Assembly (NCBI GenBank): GCA_964542855.1
Contig: CAZIWJ010000142.1
Span: 1 to 9,473, forward strand
Source of the DNA: CAZIWJ01 sp964542855
GTDB taxonomy: Bacteria > Bacteroidota > Bacteroidia > Cytophagales > Cyclobacteriaceae
Direction: 5' to 3'
DNA length: 9,473 nucleotides
Part shown: positions 1 through 7,239 of the stretch, one piece after another
Layout: every line of letters begins with the position of its first letter
Numbering within the stretch: the stretch's first letter is position 1
Program-made: the position numbers and the translations under genes
The notes under the pieces: model-generated
The model's database searches: none
What the model was told of the DNA's origin: nothing
The model's input: only the letters and a program-made list of their open reading frames with translations

Positions 1-1
1 C

Positions 2-52
2 GAAGCGTTATCAATTGGTGTAGCCGTTCTGTTTGCAGCATTACCCGGATGA
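2..52 (+). CDS. Possible C-terminal tail of a plus-strand gene cut by the left window edge
   Basis: Reading from base 2, sixteen sense codons (EALSIGVAVLFAALPG) run into a TGA stop at 50-52. The small hydrophobic residues look protein-like, whereas the other two forward frames give less convincing peptides. If real, it is the end of a gene that enters from the left and converges with the minus-strand cluster. The tail is too short to assign to a family, and a chance open frame of this length is quite possible. No clear terminator follows; the only candidate is a weak A/T-rich hairpin at 128-145 (AAAAAG, 5-nt loop, CTTTTTT). Confidence 0.3.
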   Translation, partial: EALSIGVAVLFAALPG

Positions 53-643
53 GGTAAGTAAAGGTGAGGTGGTTTAATAGTATTCCCGGTTGTTGTACCC
101 ATAATTGATTGTAGATTACCTGTAATCAAAAAGTGTGGCTTTTTTCCGCCGGGAATTAGCAAACAGTTTAGCAACAGTTGCTACACGAAGAACGATAATG
201 TATTTAAGTTAATGAAGACTGCCCTTAAGGTTTAATCATTTAAACCAAATTGGTTACATAAGTAATGTTTATTGAGTTAGTGAAGAAAAAAGAGGACAGT
301 AATTATTCCAGTACGATGAGTGGCTAAAAATGTGCTTCAAAAACCCTTCTAACTGACGGGAAAGTGTGATTTTTATTTTTTCAATGGTAAAAGCCTTAAA
401 GAAAGAACCTTTTATTACATCAACTGGCCTGTTAGCCCGCTTACTAATTTTCCGCCTATTCCGGGGTAAACATATAAAACAGCTCAGCAAATACGGTAGA
501 AAGGAGAAAACATGCTGCCAGGGAGACGTAACCCGGCCGTTTGTGAGGGTGAGCGACATAATTCTGCAACAGAAACCATGCGTTAAAAGGAACAAAACAT
601 AGTAAGGTTTATTTTTATCAGATGCGCCTGGGAAAGGGCCAAT
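53..643. other. Intergenic region with no convincing gene
   Basis: About 590 bases without a gene I can support. Two overlapping open frames exist (minus 269-595 and plus 366-602), but their translations are rich in Cys, Arg and Lys, match nothing I recognise and have no ribosome-binding context, so I treat them as chance. No tRNA, rRNA or CRISPR-like repeat is visible. The one local structure of note is a compound palindrome at 229-254, listed separately. A 3' UTR or a small RNA cannot be excluded from sequence alone. Confidence 0.55.
229..254. repeat. Compound inverted repeat in the intergenic region
   Basis: Two palindromes share a central ACC. The first is GGTTTAA, a 4-nt spacer and TTAAACC (229-246), perfect over 7 bp. 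The second is ACCAA-A-TTGGT (244-254), perfect over 5 bp. Such overlapping dyads can be operator sites or alternative hairpins, but no gene start lies close by, and an AT-rich non-coding stretch can produce them by chance. Confidence 0.3.
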
Positions 644-671
644 AAAAAAAGCCCGGAATTCCGGGCTTTTT
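644..671 (-). terminator. Intrinsic terminator of the cluster, probably bidirectional
   Basis: A perfect 16-nt palindrome at 651-666 (GCCCGGAATTCCGGGC) is flanked by seven A residues on the left and five T residues on the right. On the minus strand it gives a GC-rich stem with an AATT loop followed by seven U residues, about 50 bases after the receptor stop codon. On the plus strand the same stem is followed by five U residues, so it could also stop transcription entering from the left. This fits the end of the minus-strand transcription unit. Confidence 0.9.
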
Positions 672-717
672 GCCTAATTAAAAAGAAATACGCTGTTTTC
701 CGGCTGATAGCCGGGAA

Positions 718-3198
718 TTAACTCCCCCCGATAGCGGGTAAATCAATCTTTAATTCAACTGAGTACAGGCGGCCAATGAAAGGCGAAGCAGTGAATTCCC
801 TTACTTCGGCATCGAACAGGTTGGTTACCTGGCCCGACAGGGTGAACGTTTCGTTGAAATGGTATCCCACGCCTACGTCTACGTTTACAAAGCCACCCAG
901 CGGACCGTAGTTAAACGTATCGGCACTGCGGGCATTTTCCACGATAGGAACCCCACGATAGCTTTGGTCCGGGCGCGTTTTGGAGGCAATCTGGAAACTG
1001 GAGAAATAGTCGTATTCTTCTACCCAACGGGTAAATACGGTAGCAAAAAGCTTCTTGTTGCTGTAGTTCAGCCCTACGCTCATTTTGTTGGTTGGGGCAT
1101 TAACCAGCACATCCAGGTCGTTTACTTCCCCGTCGTTGTTGAAGTCATTTTCTTCCAGATTATCTTCGTCGTAGGCGTAATTGAAGTAAGAGTAGTTCAC
1201 CGTACCACTAAGGGCGTCAGTAAACTGGTAAGTTAACCCGATATCCAGCCCGTAAGTATTAACCTGGCCAAAGTTAACGTAAGTAGCTGTTAAACCGCCT
1301 AAGGCTGCAAAACCGTTCTGTACTTCCTCAATTGGAGTATCACCTCGTTGAGAGGCCACACCAATTCCAGTTACCGGGCTCAGGAAATCTTCCGAGATGT
1401 TATAGTAGGCATTTACATCAACGTACAGTTTTTCTGAAGCCAGCCCTTTATACCCGGCTTCGATGGTTTGAATTCTTTCTACGCTCTGGCGATCGATCAT
1501 GGAACCATCGGCCAGGGTAAAGCCTTCTGCGTTACCCAGAATTAAGCCGTTGAACAGGTTGCCGAACATATTCAGAATAGTAGGAGCTGCAATTCCCTGT
1601 CCGTAGGTTAAGCGAAAAGACCCGTTATCGTAACTCTTTACCAGCCCAAACTTGGGCACAAAGTTGAAATCGTACACGTCGTGATTATCGGCCCGGAAGG
1701 CGGCGGTAGCTTTAAAACCACTGCCGAATTCGTAATCAAACTGACCGTAGGCTCCAAACTGGTCAACTTCAATGAAATCATCTTCATTTTCGTCGAGTAA
1801 GTAAGTACCGTGGCTGTTGGCCAGGTCGCGCTGCCACTGGGCACCGAGCACCACATTCAGGTCGCCGAACTTGTTGTTGTACTGAATTTCAGCGTTGTAG
1901 CGTTGAGAATCATCGATAAAGCGAGCTCCACTGGCGTAAGAGTCTTCGCCGCGTGCCTGTGCATCAGGTACACCGGCATCGAGCAGGCGGTAGTACTGCT
2001 TGGTTCGTTCATCGATAGAGTAAGTATCGTCTGTTTTACTGGTAGTCATGTAAGCCTGGGCAAACCAGTGTTCAGAAGTATATTTCAGCGAGTAGTAGTT
2101 GATACGCCAGTCGATAATCTGGTTACGGCCTACGTTGGTTGGCGCCAGGTAAGTACTGTTACTTCCACCCCAGCTGGCAATAATATCAGCATCATCGGTT
2201 ACGCTGTAATACAGGGATGCTCCACCACGGAGGAAGCTGAAGTCGCGGTCCAGTTCCAGTTCATCGTATCCTTCTGCAATGCCGTCGGGGCCCGGATTAC
2301 CTTCAGTATCCAGGCGGTCGATGTATACCGAGTCAACGTATTCAAATTCCTTGCCCTGCGTATACTCGCCGGTTACTTTGAACGCCCACTTATCGTTGAT
2401 TACCTGCGCATGACGCAAGCGTCCGGTTAAAGTACTCTGATTTCCTGCCCCCAAAGCAATGGTTGTTCCTTCTGAACTCCGGGGGTCTTTGGTAATGGTG
2501 TTTACCAGTCCGTTGTGGGCATTGGGCCCGTAAAGTGCTGAGTTCGGTCCCAGGATAACCTCTACGCGGTCTATATCTTCCTTAATAATGGTTTGCAACG
2601 GACCAAAGGGGAGCCCGGTAGCAATGAGGGTAGCATAGCGGCCATCGTTAATTTGCAGGTTTTTAGCATTGAAGTTACTGTTAAACCCCCTGATATTTAT
2701 CCCGGTTCCTACAACCCCGGAGCGGATGAAATCGACTCCTTTTACCCGAGCCAGTAATTCACCGGGGTTAAAAGAAGGCAGCTCTTCAATTTGCTGGCTG
2801 TTAATTACCTGTACGGTAGCCGGGGTCTCGGTAATTTTCTCGGCCCTCCTGGAACCTGAAATCACTACCTGGTCGGAGAGGAATACCTGGGAAGCGGTGA
2901 GCTGTATTTCCCCCAGGTCATTACTTCCTGCGCTTACATTAACCAGCTTTTCCAGTCGCTCGAAACCGACAAAAGAAATTAACAAACTAACGTTTCCGGT
3001 ACTGACGTTCCGAATAGTGAATTCACCGTTTACACCAGTAACCGTTCCCAGGGTAGTTCCTTTAATGGTAACGTTAGCCCCAATTAATACTTCACCATCG
3101 GTGTCGGTGATGGTACCAGTAACCGATGCATTTTGTGCCCATGCTGTACTAACTAAAAACAGCAGGCACGTGCTGAGTAGCGTGTAAATCTTTTTCAT
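718..3198 (-). CDS. TonB-dependent outer-membrane receptor with carboxypeptidase-regulatory-like N-terminal domain
   Basis: An 826-residue outer-membrane active transporter that would import a ligand with energy from TonB-ExbBD. A signal peptide (1-21, AWA|Q) is followed by a beta-sandwich domain of the CarboxypepD_reg-like type (about 25-100), typical of Bacteroidota. A likely TonB-box segment lies near 109-114 and the plug near 120-240 (INIRGF at 167-172, DRVEVILGPNSALYG at 210-224). The remainder is a 22-strand-type barrel ending near 808-818 with a short tail. Three acidic loop segments (297-317, 469-479, 685-696) look metal-binding; the last matches an EF-hand loop. No SusD-like partner follows, which argues against a classical glycan SusC. 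The ATG has no Shine-Dalgarno but an A-rich leader. The upstream 139 bp show no convincing -33/-7 promoter by eye, so it may be co-transcribed with the genes before it or have its own promoter. The ligand is unknown; the family assignment is secure. Confidence 0.95.
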   Translation of the reverse strand: MKKIYTLLSTCLLFLVSTAWAQNASVTGTITDTDGEVLIGANVTIKGTTLGTVTGVNGEFTIRNVSTGNVSLLISFVGFERLEKLVNVSAGSNDLGEIQLTASQVFLSDQVVISGSRRAEKITETPATVQVINSQQIEELPSFNPGELLARVKGVDFIRSGVVGTGINIRGFNSNFNAKNLQINDGRYATLIATGLPFGPLQTIIKEDIDRVEVILGPNSALYGPNAHNGLVNTITKDPRSSEGTTIALGAGNQSTLTGRLRHAQVINDKWAFKVTGEYTQGKEFEYVDSVYIDRLDTEGNPGPDGIAEGYDELELDRDFSFLRGGASLYYSVTDDADIIASWGGSNSTYLAPTNVGRNQIIDWRINYYSLKYTSEHWFAQAYMTTSKTDDTYSIDERTKQYYRLLDAGVPDAQARGEDSYASGARFIDDSQRYNAEIQYNNKFGDLNVVLGAQWQRDLANSHGTYLLDENEDDFIEVDQFGAYGQFDYEFGSGFKATAAFRADNHDVYDFNFVPKFGLVKSYDNGSFRLTYGQGIAAPTILNMFGNLFNGLILGNAEGFTLADGSMIDRQSVERIQTIEAGYKGLASEKLYVDVNAYYNISEDFLSPVTGIGVASQRGDTPIEEVQNGFAALGGLTATYVNFGQVNTYGLDIGLTYQFTDALSGTVNYSYFNYAYDEDNLEENDFNNDGEVNDLDVLVNAPTNKMSVGLNYSNKKLFATVFTRWVEEYDYFSSFQIASKTRPDQSYRGVPIVENARSADTFNYGPLGGFVNVDVGVGYHFNETFTLSGQVTNLFDAEVREFTASPFIGRLYSVELKIDLPAIGGS
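1111..1146 (-). other. EF-hand-like acidic loop within the TonB-dependent receptor
   Basis: Residues 685-696 read D-F-N-N-D-G-E-V-N-D-L-D. Acidic or amide side chains stand at loop positions 1, 3, 5 and 12, Gly at 6 and Val at 8, which is the spacing of a calcium-binding EF-hand or dockerin loop. It sits between two predicted barrel strands, so it is probably an extracellular loop that binds a divalent cation. The flanking helices of a true EF-hand are not evident. Confidence 0.55.
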
Positions 3199-3337
3199 GT
3201 TGGATGGTATTTTGTTGCTTTACTAAACTACTTATATTCATCAGGCTGGCAGAAACAGGTTGTAAATTTGACAGGGTGGACTATTCAAATAAACAAAAGT
3301 TATTAAATATGTAAGTAATTAAAAAACAGGTGCTTAA

Positions 3338-4762
3338 CTACTTAATTTGTAGTAATGACTTTACATTATCTATAATGTGGGGAATGTAGGTTTCCAGTTC
3401 GCTAATCAGGTCCTGGATAACCGATGATTTACTGTGGCGGGCCAGGTAGCGGCTTCCCGATTCTTCTATGGCAGCAATAATTTTATCATCTCCGATGCGG
3501 CCTTCCATGTAACGGGCCAGTTCGTAATACCAGCGGATGGTTGGCAGGTAGTTGGGTTTTTTGCGGTCTTCCTCATCGCGGATCAGCAGTCCGTTTTTGC
3601 GGCAGGCGTGAATCACTTTCTCGTATTTTTCCTGGCGCAGCAGCGACTGTAAATAAGCGCTAAAGAACACGTACCAGCGGAGCGAAAGAATTTGGTCGCG
3701 GTTGATATTTAAAAAGCTTTCGCCATACCGCTCGGCATCTTTCGACTGGTCGTTCAGCGTAAGGCATTTCATGTAAAAAGCCACGAAGCCAATTTTATTA
3801 TGCAGGTTCAGGGAGGTATTCATTTCGGAAAGGGTTTCTTTCATCAGGCTCAGGGCCTGGTCAATTTTCCCCTGCCGCAGTAAGATAGAACTAAAATTAG
3901 TGAGGTACTGCAAGTGATCGGTATTTTTCTGGCGAATCGATAAATACCCGTATTCTTCGGCCTGTTGCAGTACATCGAACTTGGAATGCAGCATCAGTCG
4001 GTTGGCGTAATAATTATAAAGAATCCGTTTAGAGTAAAAGTAGCCTTGTTCCAATAGTATATCGAGGTGGTCGTAAATCGCCTTCAGCTTTTCAAATTCC
4101 CGGTAGTTGAAGTACATAAACGTAAGCCGGATTACTGCAAAGTACCGGTTAAAGCCGTCCATCTCGTCATCGTAGAAGATGTTGGTGAGCCAGTCTTCCC
4201 ACTGCCGCGACTCGGTATTATTCAGGTAATACTGGTCGATGATATCTACAGTAGCTTCGTGCAGTTGCAGGGAGATGTCGCGGCAGGTAGTATATTGTTC
4301 ACGATAGTTACTGATGAACTCATCTACCACCCTATGGGAATCGTAACGTAACCGAATCAGGAGAAACTGACGGAAGTTCAGCATCAGTTCGTAAAACTTA
4401 ATAAAGTAGTAGCTGGGGTAACGGTACTGCTTCAGCGTTTTCAGCAGGTGGGTTTCCTCCCGAGGGGTGATGGTATCGGTGAGTACCTTTCGTTCCATTT
4501 CGTTGATCCACTCGAAATGAACATCTACATTAATTTCGTGCAACCGGTCCTGAACCCAGTTTTTCAGGTTAGAGTATTTCCTTTTGTTAATGGAAGTATC
4601 GAAAGGCAGCGGATTGTTAAAGTGGTTACTGTTATGGGCAATCCGCTGCAGAATTTTTCGTTTTTCTTCGTCCTCGAATTGTTCAATGCTTAACAGGTAG
4701 GTAGCTTCATGAGGAAGGATTTCTTCTGCAAATGTACTGAACTTTTTAAGCTGCTGTTTCAC
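3338..4762 (-). CDS. Uncharacterised helical protein with TPR-like repeats
   Basis: I do not recognise a named family for this 474-residue protein. It has no signal peptide or membrane segment, so it is probably cytoplasmic. It looks almost wholly alpha-helical and rich in Tyr, Leu and charged residues. From about residue 208 to 434 it breaks into helix pairs of roughly 34 residues (near 208-238, 247-277, 283-315, 323-352, 361-393 and 408-434), with TPR-like pieces such as LLRQGKIDQAL (294-304) and LLRQEKYEKVI (374-384). The N-terminal 200 residues are helical without an obvious domain. The start is a GTG that overlaps the hydrolase stop as GTGA, indicating translational coupling; the next in-frame Met is far inside. 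It may be a scaffold or protein-interaction partner, but no catalytic motif is visible. It is followed by 139 bp and then the TonB-dependent receptor. Confidence 0.85.
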   Translation of the reverse strand: MKQQLKKFSTFAEEILPHEATYLLSIEQFEDEEKRKILQRIAHNSNHFNNPLPFDTSINKRKYSNLKNWVQDRLHEINVDVHFEWINEMERKVLTDTITPREETHLLKTLKQYRYPSYYFIKFYELMLNFRQFLLIRLRYDSHRVVDEFISNYREQYTTCRDISLQLHEATVDIIDQYYLNNTESRQWEDWLTNIFYDDEMDGFNRYFAVIRLTFMYFNYREFEKLKAIYDHLDILLEQGYFYSKRILYNYYANRLMLHSKFDVLQQAEEYGYLSIRQKNTDHLQYLTNFSSILLRQGKIDQALSLMKETLSEMNTSLNLHNKIGFVAFYMKCLTLNDQSKDAERYGESFLNINRDQILSLRWYVFFSAYLQSLLRQEKYEKVIHACRKNGLLIRDEEDRKKPNYLPTIRWYYELARYMEGRIGDDKIIAAIEESGSRYLARHSKSSVIQDLISELETYIPHIIDNVKSLLQIK

Positions 4763-5700
4763 AAGCCTGACATAAACGCTTTAACCAGGGTATTAAAATT
4801 ATCAGCTTTTTCAAAGGGAACAAAATGGCCGCACTCCGGAATAATTTCCAGCCGTGCGTTGGGCAGGGCATCAACCCCGGCTTCGGCTACCTCCAGGGTG
4901 GTAAGGTTCTTATGCAGATAACGGTTAGGGATAAGCGCATCGTTTGCCCCGTAAACTACCAGTACCGGCTTTTCAATTTCATCCAGGCTATTAAATACCG
5001 GTTCGGCCAGCATTCCCCTAACGTTATTGGAAACAACCGTGCAGTACGTCATGAAATCTTCGGTAGAAGTCATGGCCAGCCGGTCTTCAATCATGAATTT
5101 TGCATCGTTGGGAAACTCATAAAAATTTTGGCCAATATTGAATTTCACCTGTTCGGCCGGCGCAGCAGCAACCGCTTTAGGAACAGTTGCCGATTTTAAC
5201 ACCTGGGCATCCTGTTCGGTAAAGGTTTCGAAACCGGCCGGGGCAGCGAGCACCATTCCTTTCACCACCCGGGGGTGCTGTAAAGCGGTGGTTAAACTGA
5301 TTTGTGCTCCCATGGAGTGCCCGACCAGGGTTACCTCTTGAATATCCAGGGCCTGTAGCATTTCGGCCAGGATATTGGAATAAAACGACATGGTTCCCGG
5401 GTAAGCTGCTTTCGTCGAGCGGCCGTAGCCGGGTAAATCGAGGGCAATGCAGCGATACTGGTTGCTGAGTACGGAAATATTTTTATTCCAGGCGGCAAGG
5501 TAAGAACCCAATCCGTGCACGAACAGCAGCACTTCTTCCCCTTCGCCTTCATCTACGTAAGCAATATCAATGGTGTCGCGCACTGTTACAGATTGGGTAC
5601 GATAAGGGTAAGGCTTAATCGTGTTGCTAATTGTCTGGGCCCGGGTAAAAGTATGGGCCAGCAGTGGAATGAGCATGGTAAGGATTAATGTTTTCATCAT
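4759..5700 (-). CDS. Exported alpha/beta-fold hydrolase (esterase or lipase-like)
   Basis: A 313-residue serine hydrolase of the alpha/beta-hydrolase fold. A signal peptide (MMKTLILT start, cleavage likely TRA|Q near 21-22) predicts export to the periplasm or beyond. The oxyanion-hole motif HGLGSYLAAW is at 62-71 and the nucleophile elbow G-H-S-M-G at 127-131 with Ser129. The acid is probably Asp254 (GANDALIP) and the catalytic His is His292 (CGHFVPFEK). Length and motif order match the single-domain esterase, epoxide hydrolase and C-C hydrolase group; the substrate cannot be read from sequence, but ester cleavage is the simplest guess. Two adjacent Met codons could serve as start and no Shine-Dalgarno is present. 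It lies 60 bp after the CoA ligase and overlaps the next gene by 4 bp. Export sets it apart from the cytoplasmic hydrolases often found beside CoA ligases and suggests it acts on the compound before import. Confidence 0.92.
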   Translation of the reverse strand: MMKTLILTMLIPLLAHTFTRAQTISNTIKPYPYRTQSVTVRDTIDIAYVDEGEGEEVLLFVHGLGSYLAAWNKNISVLSNQYRCIALDLPGYGRSTKAAYPGTMSFYSNILAEMLQALDIQEVTLVGHSMGAQISLTTALQHPRVVKGMVLAAPAGFETFTEQDAQVLKSATVPKAVAAAPAEQVKFNIGQNFYEFPNDAKFMIEDRLAMTSTEDFMTYCTVVSNNVRGMLAEPVFNSLDEIEKPVLVVYGANDALIPNRYLHKNLTTLEVAEAGVDALPNARLEIIPECGHFVPFEKADNFNTLVKAFMSGL

Positions 5701-5727
5701 GAGGTTGTCTGGTTTTACATTGAACTA

Positions 5728-5758
5728 AAGCCCTGTTATTAAACTGGGAACCAGGCTT
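5728..5758 (-). other. Weak inverted repeats in the ligase-hydrolase gap
   Basis: The 60-bp gap holds AAGCCCTG (5728-5735) facing CAGGCTT (5752-5758), an imperfect stem with one bulge. Inside it is a competing small hairpin, CTGG-GAA-CCAG (5744-5754). There is no run of T after it on the minus strand, so it is not a clear terminator; it might be an RNA-processing or attenuation hairpin, or chance. Confidence 0.25.
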
Positions 5759-5760
5759 GT

Positions 5761-7239
5761 TTACAGTTCCTTAAGTTTTTTCCGGTCAATTTTACCGCTG
5801 CCGTTTTTGGGCAGTTCAGCGAGGCAATTAAAATATTTGGGTACTTTAAACTTTGCCAGCTGCGCTATACAGTGTTCACGAACTGCATCGAGTGAAGTTC
5901 CTTCTTCCACTACCAGGAAAGCTTTGCCCACCTCGCCCCAGCGTTCGTCGGGAACGCCTACAACTGCTGCTTCGCTCACGCCGCGGGCTTTCAATAGTGC
6001 CCGCTCCACCTCGGCCGGATATACATTCTCCCCGCCCGAAATAAACATCGCTTTTTTCCGGTCTACCACGTACAGGTACCCCTCTTCATCGCGCCGCATT
6101 AAATCGCCGGTTTTAAACCAGCCATCGCGGAATGACTTGCGGGTGGCTTCTTCATTCTGCCAGTAGCCGGTGGTTACTGCTTCGCCCTTTAAACAACATT
6201 CACCGATTTCGCCCGGAGGCACCGGGTTAAAGTCGTCATCGAACAGTTCCAGTGCCACGTAAAAGTTGGGCTTCCCGATCGAACCCAGCTTGCGTTCGGC
6301 ATCACGATGTTGCAGGGAGGTTAAATTCGGCCCCACTTCGGTAAGGCCGAAGCCTTGCCTAATACTAACCCCTTTCCGGTGCCAGGCCTGAATGAGTGGA
6401 TGGGGCATGGCTTCTCCCCCTACAATAAGGTATTTCATCCGTTCCAGTTTAACGGTATTGTAGGCCGGATCCTGCTCCATCATTTTCAGCATGGTAGGAA
6501 CCCCCATAAAAATGGTTGATCCCCGGTTCTCGAGCAGGCGGAGCATTTTACTGGCATCAAATTTCTTAACCAGGCCTACGGTAGCCCCATGGTGCAGCAT
6601 GGGCGTGAGCAATACATTCCAGCCGCCGGTATGGAACCCGGGCATGCAGTTTACAGTATGGTCGTTGGGGGTAAGGGAAAAGCTGATACCGGTATTCAGG
6701 CTGTTCCAGAACAACATGCCGTGGGTGTATAAAGCCCCCTTCGGATAGCCGGTAGTTCCGGAAGTATAAAGGATAAAAACGGGGTCTTGCTCTGATAGCG
6801 GAACGGCTTCAAAGCTTTCAGGGTAGCTGGCATCACTCATTGCTAACACCTGTTCCATGAGCATTGCCGGGATATCTTTTTCTGAAATATTCTGTGGTAA
6901 CTTATCGGCAAACTGTTCTTCGTAAAGAATTAATTCGGGCCCACTATTTTCGGCCAGGTAAGCAATTTCCGGTTTGGCCAGCCGGTAATTAACCGGTACC
7001 AGGATAACTCCCGTTTTCTGGGCCGCCCCGAATAAAGCCACCATTTCAATGCTGTGTTCAGCAATAATGAATATCCGGTCGCCTTTGGTTAATCCTTTTT
7101 GGGTAAGCCAGTGAGCCAGCTTACAGGCATAACGGTTCAGTTGATCGTAGGAAATGCTGCGATCGGGTTCATATTCTTCAATAGCCGTTTTATCCGGGCT
7201 GTATACTGCCCAGCGGCTAAGCCAGTCTTTAGTATACAT
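5761..7239 (-). CDS. Acyl-CoA synthetase (AMP-forming fatty-acid/carboxylate CoA ligase)
   Basis: A 492-residue member of the ANL adenylating superfamily that activates a carboxylic acid with ATP to an acyl-AMP and then an acyl-CoA, in the cytoplasm. Core motifs are in order: the P-loop-like A3 YTSGTTGYPKG (158-168), A5 GFGLTE (296-301), A7 GWFKTGDL (373-380), the A8 hinge DRKKAMFISGGENVYPAE (393-410) and A10 NGSGKI with catalytic Lys483. All key residues are intact, so it should be active. Its length and layout resemble compact ligases such as mycobacterial FadD13 and MenE-like enzymes rather than the longer E. coli FadD. Acyl chain specificity (fatty, aromatic or other) cannot be told. The ATG lies inside the end of the symporter gene (11-bp overlap), indicating coupled translation and a linked role: import of an acid, then its activation. 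Confidence 0.95.
   Translation of the reverse strand: MYTKDWLSRWAVYSPDKTAIEEYEPDRSISYDQLNRYACKLAHWLTQKGLTKGDRIFIIAEHSIEMVALFGAAQKTGVILVPVNYRLAKPEIAYLAENSGPELILYEEQFADKLPQNISEKDIPAMLMEQVLAMSDASYPESFEAVPLSEQDPVFILYTSGTTGYPKGALYTHGMLFWNSLNTGISFSLTPNDHTVNCMPGFHTGGWNVLLTPMLHHGATVGLVKKFDASKMLRLLENRGSTIFMGVPTMLKMMEQDPAYNTVKLERMKYLIVGGEAMPHPLIQAWHRKGVSIRQGFGLTEVGPNLTSLQHRDAERKLGSIGKPNFYVALELFDDDFNPVPPGEIGECCLKGEAVTTGYWQNEEATRKSFRDGWFKTGDLMRRDEEGYLYVVDRKKAMFISGGENVYPAEVERALLKARGVSEAAVVGVPDERWGEVGKAFLVVEEGTSLDAVREHCIAQLAKFKVPKYFNCLAELPKNGSGKIDRKKLKEL

Noticed and set aside
269..595. Minus-strand open frame of 108 codons
   Set aside because: It is rich in Cys, Phe, Ser and Arg with no domain, and it lies beyond the cluster terminator with no promoter seen. 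It is probably chance.
366..602. Plus-strand open frame of 78 codons (GTG start, or ATG at 384)
   Set aside because: The translation is very basic and unlike any family I know. It overlaps another chance frame on the opposite strand and has no start context; without homologues I would not call it a gene.
148..720. 11-bp direct repeat GCCGGGAATTA at 148-158 and 710-720
   Set aside because: It is short and the second copy overlaps the receptor stop codon. There are no insertion-sequence or attachment-site features between the copies, so it is most likely coincidence.
1810..2430. Long plus-strand open frame of 206 codons opposite the receptor
   Set aside because: It is antisense to a well-supported TonB-dependent receptor and its translation has no recognisable domain; codon bias on the coding strand explains it.
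3199..3337. Possible Bacteroidota-type (TTG / TAnnTTTG) promoter before the receptor
   Set aside because: Only partial -7-like matches (such as TAGTTTAG) are present, and none has a TTG at the right distance, so I do not annotate a promoter.
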